A stretch of DNA of 64,000 nt from contig QCDS01000001.1 in NCBI GenBank assembly GCA_003278685.1, positions 1-64,000 on the forward strand. Direction: 5' to 3'. The notes under the pieces were generated by a model. The model did not search any database. It saw nothing but the letters and a program-made list of their open reading frames with translations, and had not been told where the DNA came from. Both the position numbers and the translations under genes were made by a program. Positions 22,384 to 32,595 of the stretch are shown here, piece after piece. Origin of the DNA: Prochlorococcus sp. AG-355-K03 (lineage in GTDB: Bacteria; Cyanobacteriota; Cyanobacteriia; PCC-6307; Cyanobiaceae). Each line of letters starts with the position of its first letter. Position 1 is the first letter of the stretch.

Positions 22384-23028
22384 TCACTTTTTGATAACTT
22401 TATCAATTAATCCATATTCGACTGCTTCTGAGGGGGATAAAAAGTAATCTCTTTCTGTATCTTCATTAATTTTTTCTAAAGGTTGACCTGTATGTTCAGC
22501 TAAAAGTGAATTTAATGTTTTCTTGAGAAAAAGTATTTCTTTAGCTTGTATTTCAATCTCTACTGCTTGGCCTTGTGCACCTCCCAGAGGTTGATGGATC
22601 ATAATCCTAGAATTAGGTAAAGCCAATCTTTTCCCCTTTGCTCCTCCAGAAAGTAGAAATGCCCCCATACTTGCTGCTACTCCAAAACATATTGTCACTA
22701 CATCAGGCGATATTTGTTGCATGGTATCGTAGATGGCCATTCCTGCAGTTACTGAGCCTCCAGGAGAATTGATATATATTTGTATGTCTTTTTCGGGATC
22801 TTCAGCTTCAAGAAATAATAATTGTGCAACAAGGGAGTCAGATACTTGATCATTAATTCCTGTACCTAAAAAAATTATTCTTTCCCTCAATAATCTTGAA
22901 TATATATCAAAAGCTCTTTCTCCTCGACCTGATTGTTCTATAACGGTGGGAACAGCGGCAATCGTTTTATGATTACTTTCGTAAGAACTTATTGAGCTTT
23001 GGATTAAATGTTTTTTTTCTGAGTTCAC
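22384..23028 (-). CDS. clpP: ATP-dependent Clp protease proteolytic subunit
   Basis: [19 protein letters not shown] (catalytic Ser), [14 protein letters not shown] (catalytic His). Confidence 0.97.
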   Translation of the reverse strand: MNSEKKHLIQSSISSYESNHKTIAAVPTVIEQSGRGERAFDIYSRLLRERIIFLGTGINDQVSDSLVAQLLFLEAEDPEKDIQIYINSPGGSVTAGMAIYDTMQQISPDVVTICFGVAASMGAFLLSGGAKGKRLALPNSRIMIHQPLGGAQGQAVEIEIQAKEILFLKKTLNSLLAEHTGQPLEKINEDTERDYFLSPSEAVEYGLIDKVIKK

Positions 23029-23093
23029 AAATTAGTTTTCGTCTTATAAATAATTTAGGGGGTTTTTGTTTAATTAGTAGGAAATTTCATAAA

Positions 23094-24527
23094 TTATTTT
23101 TTTTCTTTTTTATTTCGAGTTTTTGTAGTTCCTGTGGTTTTTGTAGTTTTAGTAGCAGTTTTTGCGGCTTTTGATGTTTTGGAGGTTTTTGTAGCTTTAG
23201 AAGTTTTTGTAGTTTTTTCTTTTACTTCAGAATTTTCTTCAAGCCAAATTATTAATTTTTCTTTGAGTAGATCGTTACTTACTACTTCTGTTAATTTTTT
23301 AATATCTATTTGTTTTGAAGATTGAGAAATTGCATCTTCATAATCTTTCATTTTTAAATCAATTTCATCTTTCTCGACTTCTATGTTTTCTGTTTCAGCT
23401 AATGCTTTTAAAGCTAAATTTCTTTGAACATTTTTTTCAGCTTGAGGCCTTGTGGACTCTGCTAATGACTTAACTAATTCTGGAGTGAAAGTAGATTTTA
23501 CATCAAGACCTTGTTGAGCAAATCTTTGAGCGGTTTGTTCAATATTATTCCTCACTTCTATATCAATCATAGATTTTGGAATTTCAGCAACCAATTCGTT
23601 TGTTAAGGCATCTAATAAAGCTTCAATTTTGATATCTTTTTGAGTTTTTTCAAAATTGTCTTTAAGTTGCTTTTCAATATCTTTCTTTAACTCTTTTAAT
23701 GATTCTTTGTTGCCAGACTGTTTTGCAAAATCGTCATTAAGTTCAGGCAATTCTTTTTCCTTAAGATCCTTGAGATTTACTTCAAAAATTGCTTCTTTGC
23801 CTCTTGAATCCTCATGAGAATAATCATCAGGAAATTTAAGGTTAAGTTTTTTAGTATCACCAATTTTCATTTTTACGATTCCCTCAACGAAACCGGGAAT
23901 CATTTTGTTCTTTTCTAACTCAAGATCCATTGATTCACTTGTTCCACCATCAATCTCTTGACCAGAATCTTTATATTTTCCTTTGAAACTAACTACAGCA
24001 ATATCTCCTAATTTTGCTGCTCTATTGGTAACTGGAATAATGTTTGCAAACTGATTTCTAGATTTTTCTAGCGCTTCATCTATTGACTTAGGATCAAACT
24101 TTGTCTTTGATATTTCAACACTTATTCCTTTGGATTTTTTAAGTTTTAATTCTGGGGCAACATCAGTTTGAAGAGTAACTTTAAGTGATTTTTCAGGACT
24201 AAACTTTGCAAGTAAAGATTCAAATCCATCTACCAATTCTGGCTCACTTAGTGGTTCTATAGATTTTATTTTTAACGCTTCTTGCCATGATTTATCAATA
24301 ATTTTTTCCAGAGCAGAAGCATGTAATTGTGTGATGCCAATTCTTTGGATTAAGACTTGTTTAGGAATCTTACCAAGTCTAAATCCTGGAATTTTAGCCG
24401 AACGACTGATAGAATTAATTGTTTCATTTAGACACGTTTTGCAAGTCTCAGATGGTATTTGTAATTCGAATGAAATTCTACTTTGAGGCAGAGGAGTTGT
24501 TTTGACTATTAGTGCATCTTTAGTCAT
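23094..24527 (-). CDS. tig: Trigger factor with Lys/Thr-rich C-terminal tail
   Basis: IPGFRLGKIPKQVLIQRIG ribosome-binding loop, FKBP-like domain; tail TTKTSKATKTSKTSKAAKTATKTTKTTGTTKTRNKKEKK. Confidence 0.95.
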   Translation of the reverse strand: MTKDALIVKTTPLPQSRISFELQIPSETCKTCLNETINSISRSAKIPGFRLGKIPKQVLIQRIGITQLHASALEKIIDKSWQEALKIKSIEPLSEPELVDGFESLLAKFSPEKSLKVTLQTDVAPELKLKKSKGISVEISKTKFDPKSIDEALEKSRNQFANIIPVTNRAAKLGDIAVVSFKGKYKDSGQEIDGGTSESMDLELEKNKMIPGFVEGIVKMKIGDTKKLNLKFPDDYSHEDSRGKEAIFEVNLKDLKEKELPELNDDFAKQSGNKESLKELKKDIEKQLKDNFEKTQKDIKIEALLDALTNELVAEIPKSMIDIEVRNNIEQTAQRFAQQGLDVKSTFTPELVKSLAESTRPQAEKNVQRNLALKALAETENIEVEKDEIDLKMKDYEDAISQSSKQIDIKKLTEVVSNDLLKEKLIIWLEENSEVKEKTTKTSKATKTSKTSKAAKTATKTTKTTGTTKTRNKKEKK

Positions 24528-24651
24528 GTTTTTCTAAGTTCTTACTATGAGCCGAATCTTAATTATTTCACATGATGTGATTTCCTTGAAAGTTAATTTT
24601 TTGATAAAGTAAAAAAAATAGTCAATCTATTTATAAAAATCATTTTAAAGT

Positions 24652-25683
24652 GTGAGACAATCTCCGTATTTGCCTAATAGGCCATTAAAAGTTGCTGTTT
24701 TAGGTTCTTCAGGTGCTGTGGGATCTGAATTACTAAAAATTCTTGAACAACGTGATTTCCCAATATCAGAATTGGTCTTGCTTTCATCAGAGCGGTCAGA
24801 AGGAAAAAAAATTATTTGGAAAGATGAAGAATTAGTTACAAAAAAAACAACTAAGGAAGAATTTAAGAATCTTGATTTAGTTTTGGCTTCAGCTGGCGGA
24901 AGTATTTCAAAAAAGTGGTTATCTACCATTATTGATCAAAATGCTTTACTGATAGATAATTCAAGTGCTTTCAGATTAGATAAGAACGTTCCTCTTATAG
25001 TCCCTGAAGTTAATGCTAGTGACGTACTTAATCATAATGGGGTAATAGCGAATCCAAACTGCACTACCATTTTGTTGACATTAGTTTTAGCTCCATTAAA
25101 CAAACTTTCTACTATTCAAAGAGTTATTGTCTCAACATATCAATCTGTCAGTGGTGCAGGCCAACTGGCGATGGAGGAACTAAAACTTTTAACTGAACAA
25201 TATCTTCAAGGAAATCCTCAAAAAAGTGAAGTTTTGCCATACTCTCTTGCTTTTAATTTGTTTTTACATAATTCCCCTATGCTTTCAAATAATTACTGCG
25301 AAGAAGAGATGAAAATGGTTAATGAGACAAGGAAAATATTAAATATTGCTGATTTAAAGCTCTCTGCTACATGTGTTCGAGTCCCAGTTCTGAGAGCACA
25401 TTCTGAATCGATCAATATTGAATTTGCCGATGTAGTTGAGCCTAAAGATGCTCTTGAAGAATTAAAAAAATCTCCTGGAATTGAAATTATTGAGGATTAC
25501 AAAAATAATAGATTTCCTATGCCAAATGACGTTATGGGAAGGGATAATGTTGCTGTTGGCAGGCTAAGAACTGATATAAGTCATCCTCATGGATTAGAAT
25601 TATGGTTATGTGGAGATCAAATAAGAAAAGGAGCAGCTCTGAATGCTGTTCAAATAGCTGAGTTATTAATTCCAAAAAAATGA
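24652..25683 (+). CDS. asd: Aspartate-semialdehyde dehydrogenase (GTG start)
   Basis: [31 protein letters not shown] catalytic Cys, [11 protein letters not shown]. Confidence 0.96.
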   Translation: MRQSPYLPNRPLKVAVLGSSGAVGSELLKILEQRDFPISELVLLSSERSEGKKIIWKDEELVTKKTTKEEFKNLDLVLASAGGSISKKWLSTIIDQNALLIDNSSAFRLDKNVPLIVPEVNASDVLNHNGVIANPNCTTILLTLVLAPLNKLSTIQRVIVSTYQSVSGAGQLAMEELKLLTEQYLQGNPQKSEVLPYSLAFNLFLHNSPMLSNNYCEEEMKMVNETRKILNIADLKLSATCVRVPVLRAHSESINIEFADVVEPKDALEELKKSPGIEIIEDYKNNRFPMPNDVMGRDNVAVGRLRTDISHPHGLELWLCGDQIRKGAALNAVQIAELLIPKK

Positions 25684-26582
25684 TTACAGACAAAACTGAG
25701 TGTAATAATCCACTATTTGGAAGAATATTGACTGCAATGGTTACTCCATTCACTGAGAATGGAGATGTAGATTATGAACTAGCTATAAAACTTTCAAATT
25801 ATCTTTGTGAGAACGGTTCCGATGGAATTGTGTTGTGCGGTACTACTGGAGAATCTCCGACTCTCTCATGGGCGGAACAGCATGATTTATTTATTGCGGT
25901 AAAAGGATCTTTGGATGCAAGCTGTAAAGTAATAGTTGGCACTGGTAGCAATTGTACAAGCGAAGCTGTGGAAGCTACAAAAAAAGCTTACGACTCTGGT
26001 GCCGACGGTGCTTTGGTCGTTGTTCCTTATTACAATAAGCCGCCTCAAGAAGGTCTTTATAAACATTTCAGTTCTATTGCTAAATCTGCAAAGGATTTGC
26101 CTCTTATGCTCTACAACATTCCTGGCAGGACTGGATGCAATTTATTACCTGATACTGTGAAGAAACTTATGGATTTCTCAAATATTCTCAGTATTAAAGC
26201 TGCAAGCGGTAGAATAGAAGAAGTAACAGAATTAAGGGCTATTTGTGGCTCCAAACTCTCTGTATATAGTGGCGACGATTCATTGTTGCTTCCAATGTTA
26301 TCGGTAGGTGCTGTAGGAGTAGTAAGTGTTGCAAGTCATTTAGTTGGATTGCAATTGAAAGAGATGATTTATTCTTTTCAAAGTGGAAAGGTTTCCAATG
26401 CTCTTGCTATTCATGAAAAACTTCAGCCTCTTTTCAAGGCACTCTTTATGACTACTAATCCAATCCCAATTAAAGCTGCTTTGGAGCTATCGGGATGGGA
26501 TGTAGGTAATCCTAGAAGTCCTTTGTCACCTTTAAACAATGACATGAAAAAGCAACTATCTTTTATCCTGAATTCCCTATAA
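25680..26582 (+). CDS. dapA: 4-hydroxy-tetrahydrodipicolinate synthase
   Basis: [41 protein letters not shown] overlap with asd. Confidence 0.97.
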   Translation: MITDKTECNNPLFGRILTAMVTPFTENGDVDYELAIKLSNYLCENGSDGIVLCGTTGESPTLSWAEQHDLFIAVKGSLDASCKVIVGTGSNCTSEAVEATKKAYDSGADGALVVVPYYNKPPQEGLYKHFSSIAKSAKDLPLMLYNIPGRTGCNLLPDTVKKLMDFSNILSIKAASGRIEEVTELRAICGSKLSVYSGDDSLLLPMLSVGAVGVVSVASHLVGLQLKEMIYSFQSGKVSNALAIHEKLQPLFKALFMTTNPIPIKAALELSGWDVGNPRSPLSPLNNDMKKQLSFILNSL

Positions 26583-26661
26583 TAGGGATTATATTTAACT
26601 TGATAATTAAATTTAAATAAACCTTATTTGATTACAAGCAGGCCTTCATAAATTTCAAATT

Positions 26662-28650
26662 ATGCAATCAAGTACAAATTCAACTGTAAATAGATCTACT
26701 CATGATTCATCTAGATCTAAAAGTAATACTCCAGCTCTACGGGTAATACCTCTTGGAGGATTACATGAAATAGGAAAAAACACTTGCGTTTTTGAATATG
26801 GTGATGAATTAATGCTTGTTGATGCTGGCCTAGCTTTCCCATCTGATGGTATGCATGGCGTAAACGTTGTTATGCCTGATACAACTTTTTTAAAAGAAAA
26901 TCAAAGAAGAATAAAAGGAATGATTGTCACTCACGGGCATGAAGATCACATTGGAGGTATTTCTCATCATCTAAAGCATTTTAATATTCCCATTATTTAT
27001 GGCCCAAGACTGGCAATGTCAATGCTTAGAGGAAAAATGGAGGAAGCAGGGGTATCTGATAGAACAACTATACAGACAGTAAATCCTAGAGATGTTGTAA
27101 AAGTAGGACAACATTTTTCTGTTGAATTTATTCGAAATACCCATTCTATTTGCGATAGCTTTTCTTTAGCAGTTACAACACCTGTTGGCACAATTATTTT
27201 CACGGGAGATTTTAAGTTTGATCATATGCCAGTAGATGGAGAGCAATTTGATATTGAAAGAATGGTGCATTACGGAGAGAAGGGTGTTTTATGCATGTTC
27301 AGTGATTCTACTAATGCCGAAGTTCCAGGTTTTTGTCCTTCTGAGAAGACTATCTATCCCTCTTTAGAAAAACATATTGCAGAGGCAAAAGAACGAGTTA
27401 TCCTTACCACTTTTGCTAGTTCTGTGCATAGAGTGACAATGATCTTAGAATTGGCCATGAAACATGGAAGAAAGGTCGGTTTGTTAGGTAGATCGATGAT
27501 AAATGTTATTGCTAAGGCAAGAGATATTGGTTATATGAAATGCCCAGATGATTTGTTTGTTCCTATCAAGCAAATTAGAGATTTGCCAGATAGGGAGACC
27601 TTATTATTAATGACGGGTAGTCAAGGAGAACCCCTAGCAGCGTTAAGCAGAATCTCTCGTGGTGAACATCAGCATGTTCGGCTTAAGACTACTGATACTG
27701 TAATATTTTCAGCCAGCCCAATTCCTGGTAATACTATTTCTGTTGTTAATACAATAGATAGATTAATGAAACTCGGAGCAAAGGTTGTTTATGGAAAGGG
27801 TGAGAATATTCATGTTTCTGGTCATGGTTTTCAAGAAGATCAAAAGTTAATGTTGGCACTAGCAAAACCTAAGTTTTTTGTTCCTGTTCATGGAGAACAT
27901 AGAATGCTTGTTTGTCATGGGAAGAGTGCACAAACTATGGGGGTTCCAAAGGACAATATCTTAATTATTGAAAATGGAGATGTAGTTGAGTTAACACCTA
28001 ATTCTATTCAAAAGGGTGATCCTGTAAAAGCTGGTGTTGAACTGCTTGATAACTCACGAAATGGGATTGTAGATGCTCGAGTATTAAAGGAAAGGCAGCA
28101 ATTAGCTGGGGATGGTGTAGTAACTGTTTTAGCTCCTATTAGTACAGATGGGAAGATGGTTGCGCCTCCTAGAGTTAATTTGAGAGGAGTTGTTACTACT
28201 GCAGAGCCAAGAAAAATGTCTATGTGGACAGAACGAGAAATAAGCTGGGTCTTAGAAAATAGATGGAAACAATTATCCAGACAAACTGGGCCGAATAATT
28301 TTGAGGTAGATTGGATTGGTGTACAAAGAGAAATTGAAAATGGTTTATCGAGAAGAATGAGAAGAGAATTACAAGTTGAACCACTTATTTTGTGTTTAGT
28401 TCAACCTGCTCCAAGTGGAACTCGTGCTTATATTCCAAAGATTACCGAAGAGCAAAATTTCTCCAATAGAAATAGAAATAATAATAATTTCCATAAGAAA
28501 TCAAACAATAATAATCATACTAATAGTTTAAATAACCCACAAAATACCCAAAAAAGTCCAAAAGTATCACAGAATCCATCAGCTGAGACTGCTACAGAAG
28601 ATTCATTTGAAGGTAGAACAAGAAGAAGAAGATCTGCTGTAACATCTTAA
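26662..28650 (+). CDS. rnj: Ribonuclease J with Asn-rich, Arg-terminated tail
   Basis: VIPLGGLHEIGKN, metallo-beta-lactamase HGHEDHIGG, beta-CASP; C-term NNNN...GRTRRRRSAVTS. Confidence 0.93.
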   Translation: MQSSTNSTVNRSTHDSSRSKSNTPALRVIPLGGLHEIGKNTCVFEYGDELMLVDAGLAFPSDGMHGVNVVMPDTTFLKENQRRIKGMIVTHGHEDHIGGISHHLKHFNIPIIYGPRLAMSMLRGKMEEAGVSDRTTIQTVNPRDVVKVGQHFSVEFIRNTHSICDSFSLAVTTPVGTIIFTGDFKFDHMPVDGEQFDIERMVHYGEKGVLCMFSDSTNAEVPGFCPSEKTIYPSLEKHIAEAKERVILTTFASSVHRVTMILELAMKHGRKVGLLGRSMINVIAKARDIGYMKCPDDLFVPIKQIRDLPDRETLLLMTGSQGEPLAALSRISRGEHQHVRLKTTDTVIFSASPIPGNTISVVNTIDRLMKLGAKVVYGKGENIHVSGHGFQEDQKLMLALAKPKFFVPVHGEHRMLVCHGKSAQTMGVPKDNILIIENGDVVELTPNSIQKGDPVKAGVELLDNSRNGIVDARVLKERQQLAGDGVVTVLAPISTDGKMVAPPRVNLRGVVTTAEPRKMSMWTEREISWVLENRWKQLSRQTGPNNFEVDWIGVQREIENGLSRRMRRELQVEPLILCLVQPAPSGTRAYIPKITEEQNFSNRNRNNNNFHKKSNNNNHTNSLNNPQNTQKSPKVSQNPSAETATEDSFEGRTRRRRSAVTS

Positions 28651-29657
28651 TTTTTTTCAAAATTTATATAGTTTTTATTCCAAACAATTTTTAAAAACTC
28701 TTGCAGATTAATTTGACCTTTATTTTTTTCATAAATTGAAGTTGCTAATTTTGTCAGATTTTTAGAACTACATTGCTTTGGAGATATTTCTTTTAAAAAT
28801 CTATTTAAAATTGTGCACCTCGCTTCAATACACATACCATTTAGGAGATTCCTATCGATACCTTTAACATCTTTACAATAAAAATACGCTAGTTCACTTA
28901 GATCATTACGTTCATTATTGTATTTGCTCATTTTTTGGGAAAAATTATTTATCCTCTCAGAACAACCAGGATAGATGACTTCTAAGGTAGGAATAATTTT
29001 TTTTCTTACTAAATTTCTTTTTAATTTAAGATCTGAATTTGTAGGATCTTCCCAGACTGGAATCTTCATTTCATTGCAAAATTGTTTTGTATCTTCCCTA
29101 CTGAAAATTAATATTGGTCTTATTAAATAAATTTGATTTTCTATTAATTTTTTACTCTCAATATTACTCAGACCTGCAAAATTGCTTCCTCTAGATAAAT
29201 TGAGGATAAATGTTTCTGCATTATCACTACTCGTGTGACCAGTTAGCAAATAAATATTATGTTTTTCCTGGTTTTTATTTAATAAAGTTTTGGCTCTTTC
29301 ACATAATTTTCTATATCTCCATTCTCGTGCTTTTTCTTCTGAAGAAATACCTTCTTTATTTGCTTGATCAAAAGAGAATGAAATATTTTTATCTTCGCAA
29401 TAATCTTTTAATTCAAGAGCATATAGTGATGATTTTTCGTGCCACTGATGATCACCATGCCAAACACTAATAGACCAATTATGTAGTTTTTTTAGGTCAT
29501 TAATTAGGGTCAATAAGGCCATTGAGTCTTGACCCCCCGAAACACTTATTAAAATATTGGATCCTTTGGGAATTAATATTTTTTTGGCAAGAATCTCCTT
29601 ATGAAGCTTATGATGCCATGATGACCAATTTTTCTGACTTAATTTTTTATCAGTCAT
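28647..29657 (-). CDS. tilS: tRNA(Ile)-lysidine synthetase
   Basis: ILISVSGGQDSMALL PP-loop, HGDHQWH, LLTGHTSSDNAET. Confidence 0.93.
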   Translation of the reverse strand: MTDKKLSQKNWSSWHHKLHKEILAKKILIPKGSNILISVSGGQDSMALLTLINDLKKLHNWSISVWHGDHQWHEKSSLYALELKDYCEDKNISFSFDQANKEGISSEEKAREWRYRKLCERAKTLLNKNQEKHNIYLLTGHTSSDNAETFILNLSRGSNFAGLSNIESKKLIENQIYLIRPILIFSREDTKQFCNEMKIPVWEDPTNSDLKLKRNLVRKKIIPTLEVIYPGCSERINNFSQKMSKYNNERNDLSELAYFYCKDVKGIDRNLLNGMCIEARCTILNRFLKEISPKQCSSKNLTKLATSIYEKNKGQINLQEFLKIVWNKNYINFEKN

Positions 29658-29742
29658 TTTGTGTTGCTCAGATAATATTTTTTAAAAAATGCACTGTTTT
29701 ACTAAAACAATGTCACAATCGGGTAATAAATTCATTAAGTCA

Positions 29743-30519
29743 ATGAGTCTGATTAATCTTTTGCCACAAAAAATCAAAGAAGAGTTAAGAAGCAAATCTT
29801 TACTCAAAGTTATATCAGGATTGAATAATTTCGATGTTCAGTCTGTGAAAATAATTGTTGAGGCTGCTTCATTAGGAGGTGCAGATCTTGTCGATATTGC
29901 TTGTAAACCTGAACTCGTTGATTTAGCACTTAAGAATTCAACACTACCAGTTTGTGTTAGTTCAGTAGTGCCTCGATCTTTTCAAGATTGTGTAAAAGCA
30001 GGAGCATCATTAATTGAGATAGGAAATTACGATACTTTTTATGAAAAAGGTATTCATTTTTCAGATAAAAAAGTTTTAAACATTACAAAAGAGACGAGGG
30101 ATTTATTGCCTAATTATCCTTTATCAGTAACTGTTCCTCATACTATGCCTATTGATAAACAAGTTGATCTTGCTGTAAAGCTAGTAGAAGAAGGCGTTGA
30201 TATTATTCAAACAGAAGGTGGTATCAGTTCTACTCCTTACTCTCCAGGAATTCAAGGTTTTTTTGAAAAATCAGTACCAACTCTTGCATCTACCTATGCT
30301 ATTCATCAAGAATTTAAGAAACAATCTCTGAATATACCAATCATGAGTGCCTCTGGATTAAGCCAAGTAACTTGTCCACTAGCAATATCCTCTGGAGCCT
30401 CAGCAGTTGGCGTTGGATCGGTGGTTAATAAATTAGACGATTTAATATCAATGATTGCGGTTGTTAGGGGCTTAAAAGAATCTTTGAAAAATTCAATAAT
30501 TGGAGAAAAAATTTCTTAG
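29743..30519 (+). CDS. ycf23: DUF561/Ycf23-like TIM-barrel protein
   Basis: LKVISGLNNFDVQSVKIIVEAASLGGADLVDIACKPELV; IIQTEGGISSTP. Start at MSLINLLP preferred over the listed 29689. Confidence 0.8.
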   Translation: MSLINLLPQKIKEELRSKSLLKVISGLNNFDVQSVKIIVEAASLGGADLVDIACKPELVDLALKNSTLPVCVSSVVPRSFQDCVKAGASLIEIGNYDTFYEKGIHFSDKKVLNITKETRDLLPNYPLSVTVPHTMPIDKQVDLAVKLVEEGVDIIQTEGGISSTPYSPGIQGFFEKSVPTLASTYAIHQEFKKQSLNIPIMSASGLSQVTCPLAISSGASAVGVGSVVNKLDDLISMIAVVRGLKESLKNSIIGEKIS

Positions 30520-30545
30520 TATAGCAATATCCTTTAGCTACCAGC

Positions 30546-32588
30546 TTGATGAACAACTATAAGCTTCAAGCTCCTTACGAACCAAATGGAGATCAACCAG
30601 AAGCTATTAAAAAATTAGTTAAAGGCGTAAATAATGGTAAACAGTTTCAGACTCTTTTAGGAGCTACTGGAACTGGAAAAACATTTACCATTGCCAATGT
30701 AATTCAACAAACAGGAAGGCCAGCACTTGTTTTAGCCCATAACAAAACGTTGGCTGCACAACTATGTAATGAATTAAGGGAATTTTTTCCAAAAAATGCT
30801 GTTGAATACTTCATTTCTTACTACGATTATTATCAGCCTGAAGCTTATGTACCTGTAAGTGATACTTACATAGCCAAAACTGCTTCAATTAATGAAGAAA
30901 TAGATATGCTTAGGCATTCTGCAACACGCTCATTATTTGAAAGAAAAGATGTAATTGTTGTAGCCTCAATAAGTTGTATTTATGGTCTTGGTATACCGAG
31001 TGAGTATTTAAAAGCTGCAGTTAAATTTGAAGTGGGAAAATCAATAAATCTACGTTCTTCTTTGAGGTCTCTAGTTGAAAATCAATATACTAGAAATGAT
31101 ATTGAAATTACTAGAGGTAGATTCAGAATTAAAGGCGATGTTTTAGAAATCGGTCCAGCTTATGAAGATAGATTAATAAGAATTGAGTTATTTGGTGATG
31201 AAGTCGAGGCTATTAGATATGTTGACCCTACTACAGGAGAAATACTTGAAAGTTTGGAACAAGTTAGCGTTTACCCAGCGAAGCATTTTGTAACTCCAAA
31301 AGAAAGACTTGAGAATGCAATAAGTGCAATTAAAAGTGAATTAAAAACTCAACTAGATAAATTTGCATACGAAGGAAAATTATTAGAGGCTCAACGTCTA
31401 GAACAACGTACAAAATATGATTTAGAAATGCTTAAAGAGGTTGGTTATTGTAATGGAGTTGAGAATTATGCTCGTCATTTATCAGGTAGGGATGAAGGTT
31501 CACCGCCAGAATGTTTAATAGATTACTTTCCCAAAGATTGGTTGTTGGTAGTTGATGAGAGTCATGTAACATGTCCTCAACTTCATGCGATGTACAACGG
31601 TGATCAATCAAGAAAAAAAGTTTTAATAGATCATGGTTTTAGATTGCCAAGTGCTGCAGATAATAGACCTTTAAAATGTGAAGAGTTTTGGGAAAAATCA
31701 AAACAGACATTATTTATAAGTGCAACCCCCGGTCAATGGGAATTAGATCAATGTGATGGTGAATTTATTGAGCAAGTTATAAGACCAACTGGGGTATTAG
31801 ACCCGGTAATTGATGTAAGACCTAGTGAAGGCCAAATAGAAGATCTGTTATCTGAAATAAGGATTCGAGCTGAAAAGAATCAAAGAGTGCTTGTGACAAC
31901 ACTTACTAAGAGAATGGCTGAAGATCTAACTGATTTTTTATCTGAAAATAAAGTAAGAGTTAGATATTTGCATTCCGAAATCCATTCAATTGAAAGAATT
32001 GAAATTATTCAAGACCTTAGAATGGGCGAATATGATGTTTTGGTAGGAGTTAATTTATTAAGAGAGGGACTAGATCTTCCAGAAGTATCCTTAGTCGCCA
32101 TTTTAGATGCTGATAAAGAAGGTTTTCTGAGGGCAGAAAGGTCATTGATTCAAACAATAGGAAGAGCTGCCAGACATGTTGAAGGTGTTGCTTTGCTTTA
32201 TGCAGATAACTTCACAGATTCAATGAAAAGAGCAATATCTGAAACTGATAGAAGAAGAACTATTCAAAAAAAATATAATCAAGTCAACGGTATTACTCCA
32301 AAACCTGCAGGCAAAAAAATAGAAAATTCAATATTATCTTTTCTAGAACTTTCCAGAAAACTTGATGCTGGTGGTTTATCTAAAGATTTAATAAATATAG
32401 TTAATAACAAAACTGACGCAATTCTCAGTTCCAGTGATAATCAATGTTTGCTCGAAGAATTGCCTGACTTAATAGAAAAGTTAGAAATTAAAATGAAAGA
32501 CGCTGCAAAAGAGTTAAATTTTGAAGAAGCAGCAAATTTGAGGGATAGAATCAAAAAATTAAGACAAAAATTGGCAAGAAATAATTAA
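30546..32588 (+). CDS. uvrB: Excinuclease ABC subunit B
   Basis: [17 protein letters not shown], beta-hairpin [13 protein letters not shown]-terminal UVR domain [19 protein letters not shown]. Confidence 0.98.
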   Translation: MMNNYKLQAPYEPNGDQPEAIKKLVKGVNNGKQFQTLLGATGTGKTFTIANVIQQTGRPALVLAHNKTLAAQLCNELREFFPKNAVEYFISYYDYYQPEAYVPVSDTYIAKTASINEEIDMLRHSATRSLFERKDVIVVASISCIYGLGIPSEYLKAAVKFEVGKSINLRSSLRSLVENQYTRNDIEITRGRFRIKGDVLEIGPAYEDRLIRIELFGDEVEAIRYVDPTTGEILESLEQVSVYPAKHFVTPKERLENAISAIKSELKTQLDKFAYEGKLLEAQRLEQRTKYDLEMLKEVGYCNGVENYARHLSGRDEGSPPECLIDYFPKDWLLVVDESHVTCPQLHAMYNGDQSRKKVLIDHGFRLPSAADNRPLKCEEFWEKSKQTLFISATPGQWELDQCDGEFIEQVIRPTGVLDPVIDVRPSEGQIEDLLSEIRIRAEKNQRVLVTTLTKRMAEDLTDFLSENKVRVRYLHSEIHSIERIEIIQDLRMGEYDVLVGVNLLREGLDLPEVSLVAILDADKEGFLRAERSLIQTIGRAARHVEGVALLYADNFTDSMKRAISETDRRRTIQKKYNQVNGITPKPAGKKIENSILSFLELSRKLDAGGLSKDLINIVNNKTDAILSSSDNQCLLEELPDLIEKLEIKMKDAAKELNFEEAANLRDRIKKLRQKLARNN

Positions 32589-32595
32589 AAAGAAC

